This document shows, piece by piece, positions 1-5,142 of a stretch of DNA of 5,142 nt. The notes beneath the pieces are model-generated. The model made no database searches. It had not been told where the DNA came from and was given only the letters and a program-made list of their open reading frames with translations. Source of the DNA: an uncultured Solobacterium sp. (lineage in GTDB: Bacteria > Bacillota_I > Bacilli_A > Erysipelotrichales > Erysipelotrichaceae); contig CALBKL010000287.1 of the NCBI GenBank assembly GCA_937895985.1, forward strand, positions 1 to 5,142. The letters run 5' to 3'. How positions within the stretch are numbered: the first letter of the stretch is position 1; each line of letters opens with the position of its first letter. A program made the position numbers and the translations under genes.

Positions 1-1
1 T

Positions 2-1744
2 GATGGACGTGTATTTGGCTATGCGGCAGCTGGTAATAAGTGGTTAGGTGAAGCACCTAAGTATGATAAAGTCGACGAAACTGTTGATACAGATGTTGTA
101 GTCATCGGATTAGGTCATGCTGGTGTTCAGGCTGTACTGGGTGCTGCTGAAAAGGGTGCTAAGGTTGTAGGCCTTGAAGCGCAGGAACAGGATATGTTCT
201 CATGGTATGGAGAAGATATTGGTGCTTGGAATTCACAGTTTGCTAAGAATATTGGCATTCCTGAGTGGAACCTTGGAGAAGTAATCGATGAATTTGTTAC
301 CCGTGGTGGTGGACGTGTTGATCCAGGTATTGTTTCACTTTATGTAAAGAATTCTGGTCCAACTTTAGACCATATGATTGATATCGCAAAAGAAATGGGT
401 GTTGATAAGAAGGTCTATACATATGATAATACTGAAAATGGATGGACAATCGTTCAAGTGAATATGGACTATGAAAAGATTAAAGCTGGCAATAATATTT
501 ATGATTGCTTAGATCTCACAAACTACCCACGTCATCCTGGTACTAAAACATGGCCGGCAACAGTTCAATTTATGGGTCAGTATAGTGCTGAAGAAGTACA
601 GGGTGTTGCGGCTCACTCTGTATTAAAATATGTACAGCAGGCTTCATTAGATAAGGCTGTTAAGGATTATGGTACAACACTATACTATGGCACGTCCGCA
701 AAGGTTTTAATCAAAGATGATAGTGGACGCGTAACTGGAGTTATCGCCGAAGATGTAGACGGCAAGAAGATTCAATATAATGTTAAGAAGGGTGTTGTTG
801 TTTGCGGTGGTGACTACGCTGGAAATGCAGAAATGTCTTGGGCATTATTAACAGAATACATGGAACGCTTTGAACGTGAAGGTGGTCTACAGAAAGACTT
901 TAAGAGCGGTATGGGTGGCCGTGATGGTTCAGCAGTGAAACTATTATGCTGGGCTGGTGGTATGATTGAACCAGCACCTCGTGGAACAATGTTACTAGGT
1001 GGTGGAATCAATGGACCTTGGGGTAATAACTCAATGTTATGGCTCAATAGTGATGGCAAACGTTATTGCAATGAAGGAAATGTTACAGGTGCTGCTACAG
1101 CAACTGCTCGTCAAAAAGCAGGAGATGGTTATCTTGTGACAGATAAGAATTTTATGAAGTCAATCTGCGCAGGTGGTATTGAACATGCAGCACCTAACGG
1201 TGGACGCCCACAATACTATCAAGATTTAATTGACGATATGGCTGCAATTCCTACAGGTAAGAGCGAACCAACACAGATTCGTGGATGCTTTGTTGCCGAA
1301 CGTATGGGTGCAGCGGTCTATAAGGCTGATACATTAGATCAATTAGCAGATCTTATGGGTGTACCTGCTGAAAGTAAGCAAACTTGGTTAGATTCTATTG
1401 CACACTACAATGAGTTATGCGCAGCAGGTGCTGATACAGACTTTGGTAAGGATCCATCCGCAATGGTACCTGTTCTTGAAGCTCCATTCTATGGCTGTAA
1501 GGGTAACCTAGGTAACAATGCTACTACACCAATGATGGTAACAATGTCTGGTGTTATGACTGACTTAAACTTAAACGTCACAGATGTTGAGCATAACCCA
1601 ATTCCTGGTTTATATGCTGCAGGTAACTGCTTAGGTGGACGTTATGGTACAGGTTATTCAACACCATGTGCTGGTAACTCTATCGGTATGGCAGTAACAC
1701 ACGGAAGATTAGCTGGACAGTTTGTCGTTGATAACGAAAAATAA
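2..1744 (+). CDS. FAD-dependent oxidoreductase, fumarate reductase/FAD_binding_2 superfamily (5' end outside window)
   Basis: This is a probable flavin-dependent reductase or dehydrogenase; its substrate cannot be read from the sequence. The frame is open from the left edge, giving 580 visible residues. The ATG at 194 is internal, because the FAD-binding signature lies upstream of it: residues 31-41 read DVVVIGLGHAG (GxGxxG at G36, G38, G41), and E59 ends the second strand, where it would bind the FAD ribose. The middle carries the family motif NxxGKRYxNE (residues 349-358). The C-terminus has GLYAAGN, GGRYGTGY and CAGNSIG, the usual FAD-closing segment. Residues 1-30 look like the linker that follows a secretion signal or an extra N-terminal domain in relatives, so export is possible but unseen. 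The classical fumarate reductase TTRD and HGANRLGGN motifs are absent, which argues against plain fumarate reductase. Codons look more GC-rich and more biased than in the downstream genes, suggesting high expression. The gene ends with tandem stops TAA TAG. Confidence 0.9.
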   Translation, partial: DGRVFGYAAAGNKWLGEAPKYDKVDETVDTDVVVIGLGHAGVQAVLGAAEKGAKVVGLEAQEQDMFSWYGEDIGAWNSQFAKNIGIPEWNLGEVIDEFVTRGGGRVDPGIVSLYVKNSGPTLDHMIDIAKEMGVDKKVYTYDNTENGWTIVQVNMDYEKIKAGNNIYDCLDLTNYPRHPGTKTWPATVQFMGQYSAEEVQGVAAHSVLKYVQQASLDKAVKDYGTTLYYGTSAKVLIKDDSGRVTGVIAEDVDGKKIQYNVKKGVVVCGGDYAGNAEMSWALLTEYMERFEREGGLQKDFKSGMGGRDGSAVKLLCWAGGMIEPAPRGTMLLGGGINGPWGNNSMLWLNSDGKRYCNEGNVTGAATATARQKAGDGYLVTDKNFMKSICAGGIEHAAPNGGRPQYYQDLIDDMAAIPTGKSEPTQIRGCFVAERMGAAVYKADTLDQLADLMGVPAESKQTWLDSIAHYNELCAAGADTDFGKDPSAMVPVLEAPFYGCKGNLGNNATTPMMVTMSGVMTDLNLNVTDVEHNPIPGLYAAGNCLGGRYGTGYSTPCAGNSIGMAVTHGRLAGQFVVDNEK

Positions 1745-1755
1745 TAGTTGTACTG

Positions 1756-1788
1756 TGAGATAGCAGGAGACTGCTATCTCATTTTTTT
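1756..1788 (+). terminator. Intrinsic terminator after the flavoprotein gene
   Basis: A perfect 11-bp stem (1756-1766 paired with 1771-1781) is closed by a GAGA tetraloop of the GNRA class and followed by seven T residues (1782-1788). It starts 11 bases after the TAA stop. This is a strong rho-independent terminator by structure. The next gene starts only 15 bases after the T tract. Confidence 0.93.
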
Positions 1789-1803
1789 AAATAAAGGATA
1801 CTA

Positions 1804-3066
1804 GTGAAGAGAGGTATAGTACATCATATGGATACATATACATTATTAAAAGATATATTTCATACGATACGTAACGATTATGCTGGATTTGAAGAGGTGA
1901 AGGAACGTCATAATCCTTCTCCTGCGTTAACCATGCTTGCAGAGGCTCACTACAATCATAAGATGACCCCAACCATGCCACTACAAGCAGTATCACAATA
2001 CCTATCAAATTTACGTGATCGTAATTTAAAATTTACAATGAATTCTGATGAAAACTATCAACCGTTCTCAAGAGGTTTCTATGTGCGTAGATGTGATGAA
2101 GGATTATTTGTTGATGAAGTGACTAGTGAGATTAGACTTCAAGTTGGGGACAAAGTCTTAACCATCAACGGACAGACACCAGAAAGAATTGTAAGTACAC
2201 TACCAAATCCACTTCTAGCATCCGATATACCAGAGCGTGAACAGTGGACGGGTTATTTGAAACTTGCAAATCATATGATTGTTGAACATGTAGATGGAAC
2301 ACAAGAAGATATTGTATTTCAAAAATATCCACTAGATTTTCCAAAAGAACCACAGTTTGATAAAAAAGAAGATACAGTTATTTTAAAATTCTCAAAGTTT
2401 GAAACCTGTGAAGATACGGAGAAGTTTTTACAAGCACATCAAAAAGACATCGAACAATGTAAACGAATGATCATTGATTTACGTAAGAATATCGGTGGAA
2501 GTGAAGAAGGTTATCTACCATTGCTTGGATATATTGTAAAAGAAGATAGTACATTAAATGATGTATATGGTAATCGTACAATTTGGACAAACTATTCTGA
2601 AACAAATTGCCAACGCTCCATTGATAACTTACAACCATACCTTGAATGTGATGTTAAAGAAATAAAGGAGTATGTGCAGTCTGCAATCTCTTACTATGAA
2701 CAGATGAAGGCAGTCGGATGGATTAAAGGTGAACAAGAATTATTTGCAGATCCGGAAACATGCATTAAAAAAATGGGCCCAGAATATGTTGCTATTCTAA
2801 TTGATACTTGGTGTGAAAATGAGGCAGAACAGTTTGTGCGTATTGCTAAAGAACAAGGACGTGCAAAATTGATTGGTAGACCTACAATGGGTAATATTGA
2901 TTATTTAAATCCAATTAAAGTACGTTATAAAAACTGTGAGTTTACTTATCCAATCTCAAAGACAGATGCGGCTAAAAATGGGAATGGTGTAAATGATAAA
3001 GGGATTGAACCTGATCAATATATTCCATTCAAAAGCTTAGAATTAATGGAAGAAACATTTTTATGA
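1804..3066 (+). CDS. S41-family (C-terminal processing peptidase-like) protein, probably catalytically inactive
   Basis: The protein has 420 residues from the GTG at 1804. Residues 15-50 match the N-terminal helical part of cytosolic S41 peptidases (DYAGFEE motif). Residues 91-130 form a PDZ-like segment (GFYVRR, then VGDKVLTINGQ). Residues 190-245 and 325-408 form the S41 core: IIDLRKNIGG at 223-232, LLGYI at 240-244, GRPTMG at 358-363, and GIEPDQYIPF near the end. Relatives normally read CGSSGE at the nucleophile site. Here the matching residues 337-342 are CENEAE, placing N339 where the serine should be, so proteolysis is doubtful. The lysine of CtpA-type enzymes is also absent, as it often is in this subgroup. 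No signal peptide or membrane segment is visible, so a cytosolic location is likely. The start is uncertain: GTG 1804 has AAGGA five bases upstream, while ATG 1828 (MDTYTLLKDI, 412 residues) has GAGGT twelve bases upstream. Possible roles are peptide binding or a scaffold; this is inference. Confidence 0.85.
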   Translation: MKRGIVHHMDTYTLLKDIFHTIRNDYAGFEEVKERHNPSPALTMLAEAHYNHKMTPTMPLQAVSQYLSNLRDRNLKFTMNSDENYQPFSRGFYVRRCDEGLFVDEVTSEIRLQVGDKVLTINGQTPERIVSTLPNPLLASDIPEREQWTGYLKLANHMIVEHVDGTQEDIVFQKYPLDFPKEPQFDKKEDTVILKFSKFETCEDTEKFLQAHQKDIEQCKRMIIDLRKNIGGSEEGYLPLLGYIVKEDSTLNDVYGNRTIWTNYSETNCQRSIDNLQPYLECDVKEIKEYVQSAISYYEQMKAVGWIKGEQELFADPETCIKKMGPEYVAILIDTWCENEAEQFVRIAKEQGRAKLIGRPTMGNIDYLNPIKVRYKNCEFTYPISKTDAAKNGNGVNDKGIEPDQYIPFKSLELMEETFL

Positions 3067-3069
3067 TAA

Positions 3070-3098
3070 TTGTACGATAATCATAATAGTGCTAAAAT
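3070..3098 (+). promoter_or_regulatory. Possible promoter for the methyltransferase pair
   Basis: A -35-like TTGTAC (3070-3075) and a -10-like TAAAAT (3093-3098) are separated by 17 bases. The -10 matches five of six consensus bases; the -35 matches only three. The predicted start, near 3105, falls inside the left arm of the following hairpin, so transcripts from this promoter would lack most of that arm and escape termination. This is a by-eye prediction. Confidence 0.35.
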
Positions 3099-3128
3099 TT
3101 CAGTTAGTAATAGCTAACTGAAATTTTA
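3093..3128. terminator. Perfect 15-bp hairpin between the S41-like and methyltransferase genes
   Basis: The left arm (3093-3107) and right arm (3114-3128) are perfectly complementary around a six-base loop, TAATAG. The outer stem is A/T: AAAA on the left and TTTT on the right, so it could act as a weak bidirectional terminator. The plus strand has only four T residues at the 3' side before A residues follow, so termination is probably less efficient than at 1756-1788. Alternatively it protects mRNA ends. Confidence 0.65.
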
Positions 3129-3136
3129 AATTGTTG

Positions 3137-3143
3137 AAAGGTG
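3137..3143 (+). promoter_or_regulatory. Ribosome binding site that fixes the start at ATG 3150
   Basis: AAAGGTG lies six bases upstream of ATG 3150. The in-frame GTG at 3141 sits inside this Shine-Dalgarno sequence and therefore cannot be the start. Translation begins at 3150. Confidence 0.8.
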
Positions 3144-3149
3144 AAAAAT

Positions 3150-3638
3150 ATGAAAAAAGATCATCTGCCAATTTTGGGTGTAGGACCATTGTATGTCATC
3201 ACAATTGTTATGATTACAAACATCAGTATTATTTTTTCTACAACAAGATTTATTCCTGTCATTACATTTATTAATATGCGATGGATATTTATCTTAATTG
3301 GTATTTTGTGTTTCGTTATTGGAATTACTCTTTGGTTGAGGGCAGTTATAATCGATAGACTTGATGCACATATCATTAAAAATGAATTGGTAACTACAGG
3401 TGTTTATGCATATGTAAGAAATCCGGTATATAGTGCGTTCATGTTTGTGTGCACAGGAGTTCTATTGATTTATGGAAATTTAGTATTGTTATTATTACCA
3501 ATTATTTACTGGGGATTTATGACTGTATTAATGAAGTTAACGGAAGAAAAATGGTTAGAAGATTTATATGGGAAAGAGTATGTCCAATATCGACAACGCG
3601 TAAACCGTTGTATCCCATGGAAAAGGAAAGAGGTATGA
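3150..3638 (+). CDS. Membrane methyltransferase, isoprenylcysteine carboxyl methyltransferase/PEMT-like family
   Basis: This is a small integral membrane protein of 162 residues, a normal length for bacterial members. Hydrophobic segments lie at about residues 9-30, 45-68, 95-108 and 111-130. The conserved SAM-binding C-terminal half is intact: LVTTGVYAYVRNPVYS (residues 80-95, the equivalent of the family RHPxY motif), then EEKWLEDLYGKEYVQY (132-147) and a terminal RCIPW. Members transfer a methyl group from SAM to small or membrane-associated acceptors. Eukaryotic ICMT methylates prenylcysteine carboxyl groups, whereas most bacterial relatives have no known substrate. The start at ATG 3150 is set by AAAGGTG six bases upstream. 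The stop overlaps the next gene's start in ATGA, so the two genes are translationally coupled and probably act on related substrates or in one pathway. The acceptor cannot be deduced. Confidence 0.85.
   Translation: MKKDHLPILGVGPLYVITIVMITNISIIFSTTRFIPVITFINMRWIFILIGILCFVIGITLWLRAVIIDRLDAHIIKNELVTTGVYAYVRNPVYSAFMFVCTGVLLIYGNLVLLLLPIIYWGFMTVLMKLTEEKWLEDLYGKEYVQYRQRVNRCIPWKRKEV
3623..3627 (+). promoter_or_regulatory. Ribosome binding site that fixes the start at ATG 3635
   Basis: AAGGA lies inside the end of the membrane methyltransferase gene, seven bases before ATG 3635. It supports this start over the much earlier in-frame ATG at 3449, which has no good site and would give an unrelated 62-residue extension. 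Confidence 0.75.
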
Positions 3639-4444
3639 ATGATACAAGTTCCTTACAAGGAGTAGAAGATACCTTGTACATCCCTTTATATGCGAGAATA
3701 TATGCATCTAAGAGATTTCCTGATTATTTCTATGATGAAAAAGCATTATTATTTGAACATAATATCTCTCTAAAGACAATTGCGCAGAATACATTTGAGT
3801 ATGTCAATATGGCTAGCGTTTGTAGACAGCAAATCATTGATAAAAAGATTATTTCATTTTTAGAAAATAACCATGCATGCAATGTTGTATTTCTGGGTGC
3901 TGGCTTAGAAACAGCATATTTCCGCATTAGAAATAATAGTTCTAACTTCTATGAAGTAGATTTGGAACATGTAATTGCAGAGAGAGAAAAACTTCTTGGT
4001 CATGGTAAAAATGAGATACTCATTGGTTGTGATATGTTCTCAATGGAGTGGGTTAAATACTTAGATACCTCTAAACATACATTGATTGTTTTAGCAGGCG
4101 TATTTCAATATTTTACAAAAGATAGAATTATCCATTTTATCCGTCAAATACAAAGTAGTATTCCAAAATGTGAAATGGTATTTGATGCAACAGATAGTAT
4201 TGGATTAAAGCGCGCAAATATATTTGTTAGAAGAACTGGTAATGTGAATGCGGAGATGCATTTTGCGATAGACAATCCAAATGAATTCGCAAAGGAAACT
4301 AAAACAAGACTTGTTAGTGTAAGTGGATTCTTTACGGATGCTCTGAAACAATGTAGAGGATTAAAACTTATATCCAAGATTATAATGTTTTTTTCAGATA
4401 GATTAAAACGAACCATGGTAATTCACTTACATTTAAATCAATAA
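3635..4444 (+). CDS. SAM-dependent methyltransferase, leucine carboxyl methyltransferase (LCM/TcmP-like) family
   Basis: This is a soluble class I methyltransferase of 269 residues, close to the usual 270-300 of bacterial TcmP-like members. The N-terminal family signature is present: GVEDTLYIPLYARIYASKRF at residues 9-28, then R64 and D69 of the RxxxxD helix. SAM motif I is VVFLGAGLET (84-93), followed by FYEVDL (105-110) with acidic D109, then GCDMF (131-135) and the LAGVFQYF strand-loop (153-160). Eukaryotic relatives methylate the C-terminal leucine carboxyl group of PP2A; TcmP methylates a carboxyl group on tetracenomycin intermediates. The substrate here is unknown, but O-methylation of a carboxylate is the best guess. 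The start at 3635 overlaps the upstream stop (ATGA), so expression is coupled to the membrane methyltransferase. A long hairpin starts at the last base of the stop codon, ending the unit. Confidence 0.87.
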   Translation: MNDTSSLQGVEDTLYIPLYARIYASKRFPDYFYDEKALLFEHNISLKTIAQNTFEYVNMASVCRQQIIDKKIISFLENNHACNVVFLGAGLETAYFRIRNNSSNFYEVDLEHVIAEREKLLGHGKNEILIGCDMFSMEWVKYLDTSKHTLIVLAGVFQYFTKDRIIHFIRQIQSSIPKCEMVFDATDSIGLKRANIFVRRTGNVNAEMHFAIDNPNEFAKETKTRLVSVSGFFTDALKQCRGLKLISKIIMFFSDRLKRTMVIHLHLNQ

Positions 4445-4489
4445 ATATTATAAAAAGTATTTCAGTGCTGAAATGCTTTTTATAATATT
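4444..4489. terminator. Long bidirectional hairpin terminator after the methyltransferase pair
   Basis: A 21-bp stem (4444-4464 with 4469-4489) contains one G-T wobble and a GTGC loop. The core stem is followed by TTTTT (4477-4481) on the plus strand, and the A run at 4452-4456 provides the same on the minus strand. It begins at the last base of the TAA stop. It is a rho-independent terminator for the methyltransferase operon and could work in both directions, although no minus-strand gene is visible here. Confidence 0.88.
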
Positions 4490-4506
4490 GGTAGTTTAGG
4501 TATAAT
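4479..4506 (+). promoter_or_regulatory. Candidate promoter upstream of the acetyltransferase-like gene
   Basis: A perfect -10 box TATAAT (4501-4506) lies 16 bases after a -35-like TTTATA (4479-4484), which matches four of six bases and overlaps the terminator stem. Transcription would start near 4513, after the ATG at 4511, so this promoter would serve the gene at 4700 with a leader of about 190 bases. A weaker alternative is TTGATC (4644-4649), then 17 bases, then TAGAAA (4667-4672). Confidence 0.4.
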
Positions 4507-4510
4507 AAGG

Positions 4511-4669
4511 ATGAAGTTAAATGAGGTTACATTTGATTTTCATCACGCTTCACCAATGATGATAGAGATTGCAAAGTTGCGTGATAAATATGATTTACAC
4601 ATGCGAGTTGAAAGATATATCTCAGATGATACGAATGAAGGTATTGATCATCAGTTTATTAGACAATAG
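4511..4669 (+). pseudogene. 52-codon open frame, probable gene remnant
   Basis: The frame from ATG 4511 to TAG 4667-4669 encodes a 52-residue soluble peptide (MKLNEVTFDFHHASPMMIEI at the N-terminus, ending in DHQFIRQ). Its composition looks protein-like: alternating hydrophobic residues followed by an amphipathic helix. No ribosome binding site is properly placed, since AAGG abuts the ATG. The frame upstream has no other start before a TGA at 4469-4471, so it looks like the tail of a decayed gene rather than a working one. The spacing of F-x-F, xxSP and a following helix is faintly like the ferredoxin-like YubB/DUF1281 fold, but this is weak. It could also be chance in an otherwise empty leader. 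Confidence 0.3.
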
Positions 4670-4685
4670 AAAAAGTGAAAAAAAC

Positions 4686-4690
4686 GAGGT
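4686..4690 (+). promoter_or_regulatory. Ribosome binding site for the gene at 4700
   Basis: GAGGT lies nine bases upstream of ATG 4700, a good Bacillota spacing, and supports this start. Confidence 0.7.
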
Positions 4691-4699
4691 AATCAAAAA

Positions 4700-5142
4700 A
4701 TGATAGAAGAAATTACTTCTCTAGATGAATATGAGGCATTTATCAAAGATATATGTAGTGATGCATGCTATGTTGATCCTCATTATTTGTATGATAGTAA
4801 CAATCTGTATGGTGCTTTTGAGAAAAAAGACCAACATGTATATGCAAATATTTATAATGGTAGTATTGATGGAATATTCGTATTACTGATTTTATCTACC
4901 GAAAAATATATAGAGATGATAATTGGTTTATCAAAGTCTGAACATGCATACAATGAACTATTTAAATATTTAGAGAAGAATTATAAAGGATATCGTTGTG
5001 ACTTCGTCATAAATCCGAAAAATATCCTGTTAAAAGATATACTTACTTCAAAGAATGCAATCTTTGAAAATGAACAACAAAGAATGATCGCTAGACAAGC
5101 ATCACAGAAAGAGTATTCGCTGAATATTCAACTATATAGCGA
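4700..5142 (+). CDS. Acetyltransferase-like protein, probable two-domain GNAT family (3' end outside window)
   Basis: A frame starting at ATG 4700 stays open to the right edge, giving 147 residues plus two bases; the gene is cut by the window. It has a well-placed GAGGT ribosome binding site. Visible landmarks are IFVLLILSTEKYIEMIIGLS (residues 59-78), the GYRCDFVINPKNILL segment (97-111) and FENEQQRM (122-129), followed by LNIQLYS (141-147). From memory, this order is typical of a group of Bacillota proteins annotated as GNAT N-acetyltransferases. In that group a degenerate N-terminal half like this one precedes a second half carrying the acetyl-CoA motif. That motif would lie beyond the window, so acetyltransferase activity is not shown here. 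No signal peptide or membrane segment is seen. Codon use is AT-rich like that of the methyltransferase genes. Confidence 0.6.
   Translation, partial: MIEEITSLDEYEAFIKDICSDACYVDPHYLYDSNNLYGAFEKKDQHVYANIYNGSIDGIFVLLILSTEKYIEMIIGLSKSEHAYNELFKYLEKNYKGYRCDFVINPKNILLKDILTSKNAIFENEQQRMIARQASQKEYSLNIQLYS

Noticed and set aside
814..1059. Minus-strand open frame inside the flavoprotein gene
   Set aside because: It is fully antisense to a conserved enzyme, has low-complexity proline- and serine-rich translation, and has no family match.
1748..1777. Promoter using TTGTAC (1748-1753) for the S41-like gene
   Set aside because: The best -10 at suitable spacing (TGCTAT, 18 bases) matches only three of six consensus bases and lies in the terminator stem.
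1787..2353. Minus-strand open frames under the S41-like gene
   Set aside because: They mirror the codon composition of the sense gene, and no promoter or recognisable protein is visible.
3141..3149. GTG 3141 as the start of the membrane methyltransferase
   Set aside because: The GTG is part of the Shine-Dalgarno sequence for ATG 3150.
3449..3634. In-frame upstream extension of the LCM-like methyltransferase to ATG 3449
   Set aside because: It overlaps the membrane methyltransferase gene in another frame, has no good ribosome binding site and does not match the family. ATG 3635 has AAGGA seven bases upstream and begins the family signature.
3161..4416. Minus-strand open frames under the methyltransferase genes
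   Set aside because: Their hydrophobic translations reflect the complement of AT-rich codons. They are fully covered by conserved sense genes.
1..5142. CRISPR array, insertion sequence, tRNA or phage signature
   Set aside because: No regularly spaced repeats, transposase-like frames, terminal inverted repeats with target duplications, or tRNA-like cloverleaf sequences were seen. The inverted repeats present are explained as terminators.

Overview
The window looks like a piece of chromosome from a low-GC Bacillota. Codons are AT-rich, Shine-Dalgarno sites are strong, and genes are separated by intrinsic terminators. The flavoprotein and the acetyltransferase-like protein resemble those of gut or oral Erysipelotrichaceae and related Clostridia-like commensals. 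This placement rests on protein style only; there is no rRNA or other phylogenetic marker. All supported genes read left to right on the plus strand.

Layout. (1) Positions 2-1744 hold the 3' part of a large FAD-dependent oxidoreductase of the fumarate reductase/FAD_binding_2 superfamily. The frame is open from the left edge and includes the FAD-binding GxGxxG motif, so the gene starts before the window. It ends in TAA TAG and a textbook terminator. (2) Positions 1804-3066 hold an S41 (C-terminal processing peptidase) family protein with a PDZ-like segment, in which the expected nucleophilic serine is asparagine. (3) After a perfect 15-bp hairpin come two methyltransferase genes joined by an ATGA stop/start overlap: a small membrane protein of the isoprenylcysteine carboxyl methyltransferase/PEMT type (3150-3638) and a soluble LCM/TcmP-type SAM methyltransferase (3635-4444). 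(4) A 21-bp hairpin follows directly. Then comes a roughly 210-base stretch with a good -10 box and a 52-codon open frame without a ribosome binding site, probably a remnant. (5) From 4700 to the right edge runs the first half of a protein resembling a two-domain GNAT acetyltransferase.

How it fits together. The flavoprotein is probably an anaerobic reductase of an unidentified substrate; it lacks the catalytic arginine context of classical fumarate reductases. The S41-like gene has almost no room for its own promoter, so it may depend on read-through from the flavoprotein gene. The methyltransferase pair is one translationally coupled unit. No mobile element, CRISPR array, tRNA or rRNA was seen. 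The best leads are the apparently dead S41 protein and the coupled pair of methyltransferases, whose eukaryotic relatives both methylate C-terminal carboxyl groups. That this forms a new system is conjecture.
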